The translations under genes and the position numbers were made by a program. Positions 1 through 11,214 of a stretch of DNA of 64,000 nucleotides are shown piece after piece; position 1 is the first letter of the stretch, and the number at the start of each line of letters is the position of its first letter. Under the pieces are notes generated by a model. The model saw nothing but the letters and a program-made list of their open reading frames with translations. It made no database searches and was not told the origin of the DNA. Source of the DNA: Kwoniella bestiolae CBS 10118 (lineage: Eukaryota; Basidiomycota; Tremellomycetes; Tremellales; Cryptococcaceae); the NCBI RefSeq assembly GCF_000512585.2, contig NC_089241.1, positions 3,986,001 through 4,050,000 on the forward strand, given 5' to 3'.

Positions 1-355
1 CCTCCGTCGATGTGCTCTCGCTGTCGTCCGTAGCTGTACTTGTCAGACTGGTTTTGGTTTCGGTCTTGGGTTCTGACTTTGAAGTGGTGCTTTCTTCTTC
101 ATCTTCGACCGCTTTGCGCTTGGTACTGGTCGGTCGGTCTTCTTCTTCGTCCTCGTCTTTCTTGGTAGAAGTGGGTTTGGCGGTGGTGGTGGGGTCATCT
201 TCTTCTTCGTCTTTTGAGCTGGATCGGGAAGTTGTGCTGGGTCGCTCGGTTGTTGTGGGCTTGTCTTCATCCTTTTCACGGGTGGTGGAAGTAGGGGAAG
301 AAGGGGAGGGTGCGGTCGACGGGTCTTCGTCTTCCCCGAAACCTAACATTGGCAT
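1..355 (-). CDS. Acidic Ser/Thr-rich low-complexity protein, 5' part, cut by window edge
   Basis: The minus strand is open from a possible ATG at 355 (second Met at 349) to the window edge. It reads almost entirely as Asp/Glu blocks alternating with Ser/Thr/Pro/Lys stretches. No domain, signal peptide or membrane segment is visible, so no function can be assigned. The codon before the open frame is a stop, but the true start could lie in an upstream exon. The overlapping plus-strand Ser/Val-rich frame is the mirror image of this acidic repeat and was not taken as a gene. Confidence concerns the frame choice only. Confidence 0.45.
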   Translation of the reverse strand, partial: MPMLGFGEDEDPSTAPSPSSPTSTTREKDEDKPTTTERPSTTSRSSSKDEEEDDPTTTAKPTSTKKDEDEEEDRPTSTKRKAVEDEEESTTSKSEPKTETKTSLTSTATDDSESTSTE

Positions 356-1283
356 GTTGCACGATCGCCGGTGTGATACTCGTAATCAAAGTTATGCAAT
401 CCGTCAATGACCTTTTGAGCGTTAGGTTGGTTGGCGGTCAGTCAGATTTATGTATGATTATCGTATTATACTGTTTTCGTCTGAGCAGGGTCTTTTTGAA
501 GTGTTTATGGTTATTTTGGACGAGGAGTGGATTAGTGGGTTTTTATTTTCTTTTACTATAGTGAATTACCACCAATCAGATTCAGATCGCAGATCGCAAT
601 GGTTTTATGCTGTTTGACGAAACCCGAATTAACAACATGCCCACAAGATCCAAAGAGCATGGTTGCGCCGAACTGTTCGAGCTCATTAATCGACCCCTAT
701 GGGTGACTCTCTTTGTGCGTACCACCATGGAGTTGGAACGCGTTTGATATGATGTCCTCCCTTTGATTCGGAGATACGAAACGCTCGAGAGTCGAACAGG
801 AAGGAAGTCAAAGGATGGATGTACTTATGGAAGTGTGGTATAACCGAGCTAACTTAGTCCAGAGGATGAGTCTAGTATATGTGAACCATCGGACTATACT
901 GCCCGGCTCTACCCCCGAGCAGAGATATCCAGCGTCGTGTCAGGAGTAATGCAGATCCGAGGGAGAGGGCTTTTCGTCGATGCAGTCAGTCAAATAACGA
1001 GGTCTGCTTACTAGTACGCTTACCTCAGATCCATGAGATAAGCGAACATGAGCGTGTCATCACACCATACGAGTAGAGGTGGAGGTGGATTAGCAATTAC
1101 TCACTCTGCACAAGTACCCATCTACTAAAGACCATTCGCCGTGCTCTAACTCATAGAGTATATCAATAAATAATATCCTCTTCATCTATCATATATTTTA
1201 CGAGTATACAGCACCCTATCAACTAAGCAAGCCACTGTACCACCACCTCCCAAGACAAGTCAAGTAACACAAGTTAGAGCAGA
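356..1283. other. Intergenic region, no gene recognised
   Basis: No frame with family resemblance was found on either strand. The last 100 bp before 1284 are A/T- and C-rich and probably serve as promoter and 5' leader of the ABM-domain gene. Confidence 0.5.
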
Positions 1284-1788
1284 ATGGGATTCATCGTAGT
1301 TTTATTCCTACAGTTCGGGGCCGATAAAGTAGATGAGATCAAATCGAAGTTATTAGACGCAGCTGCTATCTGTGAGTGCTCGTCCGGTATAGAACATCTA
1401 ACCACAAGCTATGGGAGGTTCCAGAAGCCAGGAGTGAATGGGGTCCTGGGCTGGGCTCTGAAATGGAGATAGGTCATGCTAGAGGCTAAATGGGATATAT
1501 CGCAGATCGGAAAGACCCCGAAACGCTTGAATGGAATGTTCAGCAAGATTTGACTGATCACACGAAGATCACGCTGGTAGAGAAGTATGAACGGGAGTCT
1601 GTGAGTCGTCTCGTCACTTTCGCCTAGCCTTGGCGTTTGTACCACATCCATGAGCTTGCTAATTCCTTTCGATGTGATCCTAGTCTCTAACTGAGATTCA
1701 CCGAAAGAATCCTATCTACCAGGAGACAATCGATCTGATCACTTCGAATGTAACTAGCCCTATTGAGAAGCATTTCATACATACATAG
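1284..1788 (+). CDS. Antibiotic biosynthesis monooxygenase (ABM) domain protein
   Basis: Three exons (1284-1371, 1506-1600, 1723-1788) join in phase into 82 residues. The middle exon carries the ABM-type core: a TLEWNVQQD strand, then TKITLVEKYERES. ABM proteins are small ferredoxin-like alpha/beta barrels, often dimeric heme-free monooxygenases or stress proteins; substrates cannot be inferred here. The first exon supplies the hydrophobic beta strand after the start Met and the first helix. The second splice was chosen because it restores frame and ends in a plausible C-terminal helix, but this last intron is the least certain part. Length is slightly below the usual 95-110 residues. Confidence 0.7.
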
Positions 1789-2018
1789 AGTATATATATG
1801 TAAATATATAGTTGAGATGTAAGCAAGATATTGAGTGAGCATCATCTATTGTGACGAATTGGGCGATTATGGTTATACCATATTATCCTATGCCAATCCA
1901 TCTTGTTACACAGTATCTGCTTGAGCTTCGATGTCATGCTCATGCTTCAGCGCAGATCTCCTCTTGAGGACCATACGTATCGCTCTCGCTCTTGCAATCT
2001 CTTCACCATTAAGTCTCA

Positions 2019-3813
2019 TCAAGCCGATCCCATCCTCCACCTCACATAATCCTCCCTCAACATCCCACCCCACCTCCCCTCTCCGTCCACCCCCAGCTCT
2101 CCAACATTGTACATCTCACATCCCCTCCTAGGGATGAATGCGAACCTCCAAATCGTGGCGGGAGGCAACGGGTTTTCAGGGTGTATACTCCCCTTTGGGA
2201 AGGATACGAGTGGATCAGTGGGGAGTGCGTGAGTGAGGACCAAGTGAAGGACGGCATGGAGGAAATGAAGGGTTGGTTGAGGTTGCCATGGAGGGTGAGG
2301 TGATGGGATTGAGGCGATACTGCGATCACGAGTCAGCATGAGCTCATGTAATAGAACATATACCGAGGGAGGGATCGTAATTCTGGTCTGATGGCATAGG
2401 TAGGGTTGGGATGACCTACAACCTCGGTATCTTCTCAGTCTCGAATGCCCTCTGCGAACGTAAGATACCTGAATCATCACGGAAACCAACTTGAATCTCC
2501 TGGGACATATCAGACGAGAAGTCAGCAGTCTTGATTTTGGTCGGTCTGATACATTGAGATGGCGGAAAGTGTGCAGGGGTATCTCCCCAAGCATAGCACT
2601 CACCGGTATACCCAGTAGCCAGCTCTGCGCCCAATGTTTTAGTAATTTCCTATACCACGTCGATCCATCATCAGCAATGTATATGATGGTTGTACAATAG
2701 TTGGAGGTACACTCACTTGTGAAACGTGAATTCCTGCTTTTCATTCTCTATCACTTTGTTCGTCTTGAGTTCTACGCATTGATCGAGTCCGGGATGCGGT
2801 GTACCAGGTTCAGCTGTTCAAAGTACATATCAGAAATTGACTTCGGTACACATTACGTTGGATAACCCTGCCAGAAACGTACCTTTCACACAGTCTACTT
2901 CGCCTCCTAGACATAATGGTATATCACCTATAGCTGAGCGAACTACACTATAGTGGGTGATCAGTCATTGTATTGCTTTTCAAGATGAGTTATCGAATTG
3001 ACTGACTTGCACCACTACGACCAGGGGGTGTCAGCTGAGATTCAACGACTGGTGGTAGCACAGCTCACCTGGACATTCGTATTGACATCTCCGCCCCATC
3101 CTTCTGGCGCATCTTCGCTTATCTCCTGATTTGGCTCTCCGCTGACGGTAGAGAACGATTCGTACGAGTATCCCATGTAACTTTGCTTCGCCCAGGATGC
3201 TTGTTGATTCCGTCTGTGACAACGAATACGATCAGCTTGTTGCCATGTGTTCGTGTAGCATTGACAGCATCACCGACCGCTTCGCCCTTACTTCCGGTGG
3301 ATCATGCAGTTCCACATATACCGACCCATCCAATGCTATGGCAGTCATCTCCCATCCTTCTCTATCCTCGTATGGAGCTGTCATAATCCTATCTCAGTCA
3401 GTCTAAATCAGCTCCTTCACAGACATCGGTAGGAGTTTCAAGCCTAGGCAGGTGGGATTGAAGTATCTGACCAACCTAGTAATCATCCCCCTCCAAGTGA
3501 TGATCCCACCCCTCCTCTCTCCCTTCTCCACACCCCTCAAAGCATCGCACAACCCATCCAAATGCTCATCAATACTCTCATCCCTCTCCACCCTGTCATC
3601 ATACCCATAGTTCAGATCCGATCCTATGATGGCAGGTCTGTAATATGCCATGGACGAGTCATCGTGGGTTATACTTCTATCGGGCTGATGTGAGTATGTG
3701 GTTATGAGTGTTGGTTTTCGATAAAGGGGTGGAGAAGTGCGGATGGGCAGTGGTGGTAGGGGTAGGAAGTGGGATGTTCTGGAAGAAGAGGATGAGGGGA
3801 TAGACATTCTCAT
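2019..3813 (-). CDS. RAI1: RAI1/DXO-family decapping and pyrophosphohydrolase nuclease
   Basis: Nine exons (3476-3813, 3278-3388, 3069-3213, 3007-3014, 2883-2947, 2717-2813, 2604-2649, 2423-2499, 2019-2319) add up to 395 residues. Family landmarks appear in order: IITWRGMITR, the TAPYED strand, SYMGYSYESF, the metal-binding GGEVDC, ELKTNK and WAQSWLLGIP followed by VGFRD. RAI1/DXO enzymes remove incomplete caps and 5' triphosphates from RNA in the nucleus; RAI1 usually partners the exonuclease Rat1. Exon 4 is only 8 nt, and two donors are atypical (GTTGGT after exon 1, GTCGGT after exon 2). It is transcribed divergently from the DUF1365 gene across about 0.7 kb. Confidence 0.92.
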
Positions 3814-4525
3814 TTATACGTCCGATGTTCAACCGGAATGAAATATAAGGGGAAAAACATTCTTGTCATGGCTCACAACAAAAATGTCTGTGCTCTGTCT
3901 CTCTCTCGCTCTGAATCTGAATCTGTTGCTATGAAACTGTTCGGTGATGCGGTTAAATACATGATGGAATGTGCCTGAAAGATACACACACACCGTGCGG
4001 TGATTCCCGACGGATAAAGATGGGATGGTGATGATGATGCTGATCAGCCGAAAGATCGAATACTGTATTCAGAATACAGTGAAAGCGTGTTCTCAACGCT
4101 GTTTTTGAGTCCGAGTGCATCTTCTATCTTACAAATCCACATTACACATACGGCTACGATTGATCAGCACCACTCACTCACTCACTCCCACTCCAAGATA
4201 CCCGTCGGGGCGTAGGCGTAAGATCAATCAGCATCAGCACCCCACCTCCGTCTGTGATTACGCCCTTGTGTATAGAATAAAGTGCAAACTACGAAATACA
4301 ATGACCGATATGATGCGGACAAGAAGCATATCTTAGTGTACTGTATTCGTGTTTCGTTCGTTTTCGTTTTCTTCTCTTCTGGATCAAAGTGGGTAAGGGA
4401 TTGCAAGTTAAACATATAGAGTGGTAAGTTTACATCTCCCTTGCATATTCTGCAAGTATATCAAACCTTGAGACCTAATCCACTCTTAGGCTGACCATTC
4501 AGATCGATCACAGCCCTGGTCCAAC
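3814..4525. other. Divergent intergenic region between RAI1 and the DUF1365 gene
   Basis: About 0.7 kb of promoter sequence shared by two divergent genes. It contains runs of ACTC and CTCT and one long perfect palindrome annotated separately. No coding frame is supported. Confidence 0.6.
4062..4080. promoter_or_regulatory. 19-bp perfect palindrome in divergent promoter
   Basis: ACTGTATTC-A-GAATACAGT is a 9-bp inverted repeat around one central base. It lies upstream of both RAI1 (-) and the DUF1365 gene (+). Such symmetry suits a dimeric transcription factor, but no known factor is assigned. Confidence 0.4.
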
Positions 4526-6600
4526 ATGTCCTTCATATCCAACTATCTCCCCCTCTCCGTCCCAGTAACACTCTCAGCCCTTTCACTCGGCCTCATCCCG
4601 CTCCTGGTCCTGCATTTCCGATCCTACCTCTCTCCCTCCCATCGACCATCCGCCAATGCCCTCCCCTCATCATTCTATCCAGCAGTGACCACCCACGGCA
4701 GACACCTACCCATCACAGCCAAGAACGGCTTCTCCTATGCGGTCCTATACCTGGGTGTGGACGTAGATTCCATGGAAAGTGGCAAACTCAACTTACCATT
4801 TAGAATATTCAAGTGGTCCGGTAATCCCCTCACAAAACTTATAGGCCTAAGATCGAAGCCCTACCTATCTCATGGTGATCATTCTCTCCGATCGAAGTTG
4901 GAACAGCTCCTTTGCACATCTAAGTATGGGATAGGCCGCGAGGAGATAGGGAGGGTATGGTTGTTGACTTTACCTAGTCTGGCGGGGTGGGAAGGTCCTA
5001 ATCCGTTGACTCAGTGGTATGTCTACAGACCCGCCAGGGAGGAGGGTGAAGTGGGGGAATTGTTGTGTGTGATATTAGAGGTGCATAGTTCCTTTGATGA
5101 ATCGTAAGTCTAAGTGTGCTATTCTCCTCACATAGCTGTGTATGATCACAGGATGCCCATCATGAAAAGAAGAACGACGTATGCTCATCATAATCATGGA
5201 TATAGTCATGCATATGTCCTTAAACCCAATTCCGAATATCGTCAAGAACCTATCAAAGGGTACGTTGAGACCTTCTACCTCCTTTGAAACAATATTCTTT
5301 CATATTGGATGATCATCCCCTAAACATATCAGAACACTTACTAATTTCTCCCATATGAATTAGGTATGACCTAGCATTTCGTATCCCCCGTCAATTTCAC
5401 GTATCCCCTTTCAACTCCCGAGATGGATTTTACCGAGTAGACCTTATCAACCCCTTCCCCCACTCTGATCTAGAGCACTACCGCACCAACCCGCCCCAGT
5501 TCAAAACATGCATCAAACTCTACACGACAGACGATCAAATCAAATTCGTCGCTGTCCTCACTTCTGGCCCCTCTCCCCCTGTAGCATTGGAACCTCGGAA
5601 TGTTCTGCTGTTGTTACGTACAATCTCTAAATGGCCTTTCACCCTGATGTCAGTGAATGCTCGGACATTCTACCAAGCATACAAATTACATTACCTCAAG
5701 AAATTAGCTTTATTTCCTAGACCGGAACATCATACGACCGGTTCAGAGGGGATTATGAACCCCCCTCAGAAGGGAGAAGGAAGGGATATTGGACAAGGAT
5801 TGCAGAGGCAGGGTATCAGCTGGGTCGAAGTTAGATCGAGGGAGGTGGTGCAGAGATGGGCGAGGCAGAGGGTCGAGGATACTGGTATTGGGCTGGAGAT
5901 CAAGATGACGAATGGAAGGGAGGATTTGGTGATACCTGCGAAAAGCGAGGTGTCTAATGGCAATGGACATGTCAACGGCCACGCGAATAGTCACTTGAAC
6001 GGTCAGTCCAGTCGCAAGACTGACGGTCATACGAATTCCAATTTGGTCGTAACGACATCCGATCCACTATTCTTCGCCAACCTCCTCGTTTCTCCCTCAC
6101 CTCATCACTCTCTGATCATGTTCTCCGAACAGCTCACATCGGTCTCATCCCCTCAACTATTCCTTGACTTCTTTTCGCCACCTCTACCAACTGGCTCTGA
6201 TTCCGACTCCGGTGAGACTGAAATACCTGTAGATCGATTAACCCGGCTCACTCGAAACAGACGCAAAAGCTATTTCACCTACCTCTATTCCCACTCGACA
6301 TACCCACCACTACCTTCCATCCCCCCTCTCTTCGACCCTCCTCCACATTTCGTAGAACACCCCTCAGAGGAGATATCACTCAAAGATAAGCTCACGGTAG
6401 CTAGGATAGTATTCTGGCACACCTTCAGCGAATATTTTGAATATCGCTTGTTCGATACCCTCCGCGCGAGGTTCGTGGAGGGCTCCGAGCCTTGGAAGAT
6501 TTGGGAGAGGAGTATGAAGAGTTATTTTTGGGGGAGGGATGTGGGGAGGGTGCAGGGACGGGAGGAGGAGAGGAAGATGGGGACGTATTTTCATAGCTGA
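4526..6600 (+). CDS. DUF1365 domain membrane protein
   Basis: Three exons (4526-5103, 5152-5259, 5364-6600) give 640 residues. A hydrophobic segment at about residues 8-28 is probably a membrane anchor. The DUF1365 region follows: YAVLYLGVDVD near residue 70, HNHGYSHAYVLKPN and FRIPRQFHVSPF with the conserved HVSPF block, then a region ending in LLRTISKWPFTL. Residues of about 380-460 include a short Asn/Gly/His-rich linker, after which the fungal C-terminal extension begins. DUF1365 proteins are uncharacterised; in bacteria they often neighbour fatty-acid-modifying genes. No activity is claimed. Confidence 0.85.
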
Positions 6601-7275
6601 TAATCTCTGAATAATCAATGTCAATGGAAACGTTTTTTTGTATATTAGATTTTAATTCCTTTTATAGAATTTTCTTAGATAGGTTGCTTTTGGTTGCTCT
6701 TTTGGAGGTTTCGGTATGATGCATATACTGTAGATATTTCTGTATTCTCATACTTGATTATACTTGATTATGGTATACGGGATGAGAAGGACAAGGTCGC
6801 TCAAAGACACGAAATCTTGGTCGAAATGCGCTCATATTTGAGATCTCTCAGTCATGAGCGGAGTGTACCTTCCCAGTGCACTTATAGACTATGCTAAAGT
6901 GCATATACAAGCGTCTGAAATGTTCATTGTGGTATGATACCTATCCATAAGCAGTCCGCCTCTTCTTCTCGTCTCTCCTACCTTCCCTCTCCGCGACCGA
7001 CCGGGTAACGCCCAAAGGCATGCCACCTTTATCTTCATTGGAGGTAAGAAAAAGGCGCGCCACTTTGGTTGTCCATGTTTAGGTCAATGCGTCATCATCA
7101 CCTGGTCGTCGGCTGCTGGTTATCTACCTATCGTCCCCACGTTATCTTCTTCTTGCTATGTTGCATTTCCCTAATATCACATCAACTTCCCTTCTTTAGA
7201 TATATACTATCAAGAGAGTAGACTGCTAGAGTCCTCTCTCCTTCGTATCCGTATCGCATTCGCCCACGTCCCACC
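6601..7275. other. Intergenic region, DUF1365 3' end and ARPC1 promoter
   Basis: An AT-rich 3' flank is followed by a C/T-rich leader just before the ARPC1 start. No supported gene. Confidence 0.5.
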
Positions 7276-8980
7276 ATGTCCGCCCCCGAAATCTTCCAAC
7301 TTTCCCTTGGACCTTTGACGGGTATCGCCTTCAGTCCTGATAGGAGTCGTGAGTTGGCAAATCGTCATTTCGGTCTTCCGCGCAGGAAAGCTGATATGGT
7401 TCTGTAGAGGTCTGCGTTTGTCCCAACTCGAATGAAGCTCAGATTTACACTAGGAATGGCGATTCGTGGGATCTTACTGATACCCTTGCCGAGGTGGGTA
7501 CTGTTTATCTATATACATTGATACTGTCATCCTTGTCTCCTGCACTTTTCTGGCTCATAAACACTCATGCTTTGGTATCGATCATCTATTACATATTGAG
7601 TGGTGGGATGTGCTGATACCTAACTCCACAGCACGACAAACTCATCACAGCCATCGCATGGGGTCCCAACACCAACCGAATCGTCACCTGTTCTCAAGAT
7701 CGAAATGCCTACGTATGGACGCAGACTGAACAAGGTTGGAAGCCTGCTTTGGTCATTCTGAAGATCAACAGAGCAGCTACGAGTGTTAAGTGGAGTCCTC
7801 ACGAGAATAAGTTTGCTGTTGGAAGTGGATCTAGGTGAGTACTTCTTTACCCTTAAGGTCTTTCCCATCATACCATCCATCACACTGCTGCCCAATTCAC
7901 GCGGCGCTTCTGCAGTCGATGATTGAACGATGTATCCTGATCTCAATGTAATAGAATCATCGCCATCTGTCATTTTGACGAGGAGAACAATTGGTGGACT
8001 GCCAAACAAATTAAGAAACCCCTTAGATCCACCGTCTTATCACTTGATTGGCATCCTAACAACTATCTTCTCGCTGCTGGTACTGCGGATGGTAAGACCT
8101 ATGTGTACTCGGGATACATCAAGGGTCTTGAAGCTAAGTCAGTTGCCCGCCTCTCATTTACAACCGAAGCGAGAAGCTGACAGTGTATATCCGCTCAAAC
8201 AGACCCGAAGCTACCATCTGGGGTGATAGATTGCCCACCGGTCAACTCTTAGCTGAGTTCAGATCGCCTAATGGAGGATGGATCCATGATGTCTCTTTCT
8301 CCCCCTCTGGAGATGCTTTGGCTTTTGTCGGTAAGTCTGCTTCTCCATGTTCACCACTCCCCACCTATCATATACTACACGATGATGACTGATATCTTAT
8401 CTCCACCTCGTTAGCCCACGACTCCTCACTCAGCATCATCTACGCCTCGGGTCCCAACGAGCCACCCGCAGCTCACATCGTGGTCAAACTCCCCGCACTA
8501 CCATTCACAAACCTCACCTGGACCTCCGAGTCGTCAATCGTAGCAGCAGGGCATGACTGTCAACCCATCCTCTTCACCGGCTCTCAATCCGGATGGGCCA
8601 TCTCTCACTCTCTCGATGATCCCTCATCTACCTCCAAACCCCTCACACCCTCCGCGACAGGATTACGATCCGGTGGCGGGGTAGGTAGACTGGGAAACAA
8701 CGAGGCGTTCAACATGTTCAAAGCTGCTGACTCGAAAGGTCAACGAGGCTTAGCTCCATCCGGTGCGACTCCCTCTTCGGCGGGATTGACCCCTGTCGGA
8801 CCGGATGGGTTGTTATTGACTGTTCATCAGAATACTATTACCCATGTGGAGGCGTACGAGTGGAATCAGTCTGGAGAGGTTTCCAAGATTTTCACTGCGG
8901 GTAGAGATGGGAGATTGGTGCTTTGGCCTGTCACTGGTGGCAAGGGGTTGGCTGGAAGAATGGCGGGGCTGCAGGTTTAG
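7276..8980 (+). CDS. ARC40: Arp2/3 complex subunit 1 (ARPC1/p41, WD-repeat)
   Basis: Six exons (7276-7348, 7408-7493, 7632-7834, 7955-8137, 8203-8330, 8415-8980) give 412 residues. The protein is a WD40 beta propeller: ITAIAWGPNTNRIVTCSQDRNAYVW, TSVKWSPHENKFAVGSGSR and VLSLDWHPNNYLLAAGTADG follow the ARPC1 pattern closely. The insert before the last blade (GGGVGRLGNNEAFNMFKAAD) matches the subunit-specific loop containing the conserved FNMF-type segment. ARPC1 is the propeller of the seven-subunit Arp2/3 complex, which nucleates branched actin for endocytic patches. It ends with a final blade reading FTAGRDGRLVLWPV. Confidence 0.93.
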
Positions 8981-9595
8981 ATGCACTTGGGAAATGTATG
9001 GTGTGGTAGGAATTGGTTTTGTAAGTAGATTAGGAATTAGTATTGCGCGATGAATATGATCAAAGGAAGTTTGAGTTGAGTGATATAAGAGGTCTTGGCA
9101 CGTCTACTGAAGGTCTTCTATCGGGGATGGTATTACTGAAGACCCGATCATGACGGATATGTATGTACTGATCTCCAAGTCAACTTGGCTCACTCGACTG
9201 ATCCACGTGTATCTCTCACGCGGAAGACGAGTATAACGAGGTCCCGTTCATCATCTTGAGACAGAGAACAAGACCGATGGGTAATAGGCGATGTAAAGGA
9301 AGATACAATGGTTCCAGATCTATCTTTAACCCGTCATTCTCTACGGGTATCGAGTCGACACTTGACATCACAGCTCATCATCATGGTATGATCGACTAGA
9401 AGGTCCTCTCCTTTCTCCTAGGTGGGTTGGAAAGTTCGAGCATGATATGACTCGATTGTGGAAACTCTGAGAGGGGTATAAAAGGATGAGCGGTGGATCT
9501 CATACTCCATAACTCATATCCCATATCTCTTGATCCACATAACCCGCTTATACGCACACGACAATTCACGGATATATCTGAGCACAGCAATCAAC
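8981..9595. other. Intergenic region, no gene recognised
   Basis: Downstream of ARPC1 and upstream of a small gene. A TATA-like GTATAAAAGG at about 9476-9485 lies some 110 bp before the next start codon and could be its core promoter. Confidence 0.45.
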
Positions 9596-9860
9596 ATGGG
9601 ACGTGATAAGGTAAGGATCTCTCCCACGTCCTATCTCCTCGAGCGTTGTGTGCTGATTGTAGGAGCATGATCATGATTAGACCAATAACAACAACAATAG
9701 ACAAACCAAGAAGGAGAAGATGGCTGAGAAGAAAGCAAAGAAGGCTGAACAATTCGATGTTACACATGGTAAGAACAAGGTACAGCGTAATGCTGCGGGA
9801 AATGGTAATAAGAAAGATAATACTGGTACTGGTGCGGAAGGGGTTAAAGCACAGGATTGA
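9596..9860 (+). CDS. Small Lys/Asn-rich protein of unknown function
   Basis: Two exons (9596-9610 and 9681-9860) join in phase 0 into 64 residues. The start MGRDK is followed after the intron by a short Asn run, then a Lys/Ala/Glu helix (KKEKMAEKKAKKAEQFDV) and a Gly/Asn/Lys tail. The splice sites are good: GTAAGG donor, CTGAT-type branch, TTAG acceptor. The basic, highly charged composition suggests an RNA-, ribosome- or stress-associated protein, but I recognise no family. A TATA-like element lies upstream. The alternative, a chance small frame, is not excluded. Confidence 0.5.
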
Positions 9861-10272
9861 TCTTGATTATGATCTTGAGGGTACTAACATCCTCTGGCGT
9901 TTACGAGAACGGTACTGCGCTGTGGACGGATCTGTATGGTGGCTGATGATATCTTTACCTGCTGTTGATTGATCCTATAACGTGACTTATACTCTCGACA
10001 ATGTCCTTTTTTGACTATGTACTTCAGGGTGTCATGTCCGAATAGTAGCCACATTGTGATCAAGCATTTATGATGTACATGCAGAGTGTATGATATCGTT
10101 CTACGTCGTACTGCTCTCACTGGTTATTTCCTCTGACACCAACGGAGGAAAGTTCTTGGGTGGTTCGCTAAAACAATATGCAAGTTAGCATAATTACCCA
10201 CACCTTATCGTATGATACACTTCTTCCCACTACTTGTCCCCTCGGGTCAGGTCAGATCGGACAAAACCCCAC
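9861..10272. other. Convergent intergenic region
   Basis: Lies between the 3' ends of the small Lys-rich gene (+) and the Emi1-type gene (-). No gene seen. Confidence 0.5.
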
Positions 10273-10924
10273 TCACCTCCTAACATCCCAAACATCTTCG
10301 CTACTCCCCCCAACCCTCCTCTTAGCCCACCATTCCGCCCTCCTCTTGATCCATAGTTTCCTCCTCACCTCCTCGTCCTCGGATTTGAGGGACAGACAGT
10401 ACTTGAAATCCTCCCATTTCCATGTACAGTCCCGGAACTCGCCGTAGCGGTACATTGATCTGAGCTGGGGTGCGAGTGCTGTGTATGGGAAGATGTGTGT
10501 TAGCTCAATATGAACAAACCTCGACATCATTTGCACGAGTTGAGCGGTCGTATGGGATCGGATAGATTGTAGAGGTTCGGCATCGGGTTGGGAAAGAGAC
10601 AAGAGAAGGTATATTCACCATAACACATCAGGAACTCGTCCCTACATAGAGCATCCTATCAGTTCAATCCTGATGATATCGTTCAATGGGGGAGTTAACT
10701 CACAGCAAGGTCATACATGTAGGTACCTGCTCGGTGGTAGGATACTGCACCTCCTGATACTTCTCTTCATCTTGTAGGACTGATTCGAACTTGTTGACCT
10801 TCGGTGCGGGAGGGCTGAGCGCAGGGGTTGGTAAGATCTCGGGTGCGGGTTCTGGCTGAGCGGGGCTCGAAGAGGAAGAGGATGAAGATGATGCGAAGGG
10901 GTTGGAGAGGAATGACCAGGCCAT
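10273..10924 (-). CDS. EMI1: Emi1/DUF3128 family twin-cysteine protein
   Basis: Three exons (10704-10924, 10619-10641, 10273-10478) give 149 residues. A Ser/Pro-rich N-terminus (about residues 1-45) precedes the conserved DUF3128 core: TCMTLLDEFLMCY, then APQLRSMYRYGEFRDCTWKWEDFKYC. The spaced cysteines and the YRYGE..DC..W..FK.C signature are diagnostic of the fungal Emi1/PANTS group. Yeast EMI1 is linked genetically to early meiotic induction; the molecular role is unknown, and the cysteine pattern resembles intermembrane-space CXnC proteins. The second exon is only 23 nt. It is divergent from ALG9 across 290 bp. Confidence 0.85.
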
Positions 10925-11214
10925 GTTTGATTTCTCTCTTGGATCGTCTTGTCTGCTCTGAGCAGATGCTTTGTAAATGACGCGTGATATGATCAATCAA
11001 GTTGGATGAAAGAAGAAGAAGAAATGTATGTGCAGTTGAGCTGAACTTTTCGGAATACCACCGAAATAAATCCACCGTTGAATCTCAGGCACGCATCGAA
11101 GATGAATTACCAAACAACGACGTTGTCATTCGTCCACCACTTTACAGAAATATTCCAATTCTTGCTCATATCTCATTGGTACATATAACATTGAAGACAG
11201 GGAGTGAACCCAAA

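Noticed and set aside
12..410. Plus-strand Ser/Val-rich frame at the left edge
   Set aside because: It is the antisense of the acidic Ser/Thr-rich minus frame; repeats of TCTTCTTCTTC produce it automatically.
1284..1472. 62-residue continuous frame at the ABM gene start
   Set aside because: It reads through a good intron; splicing at 1371/1506 restores the ABM core motif.
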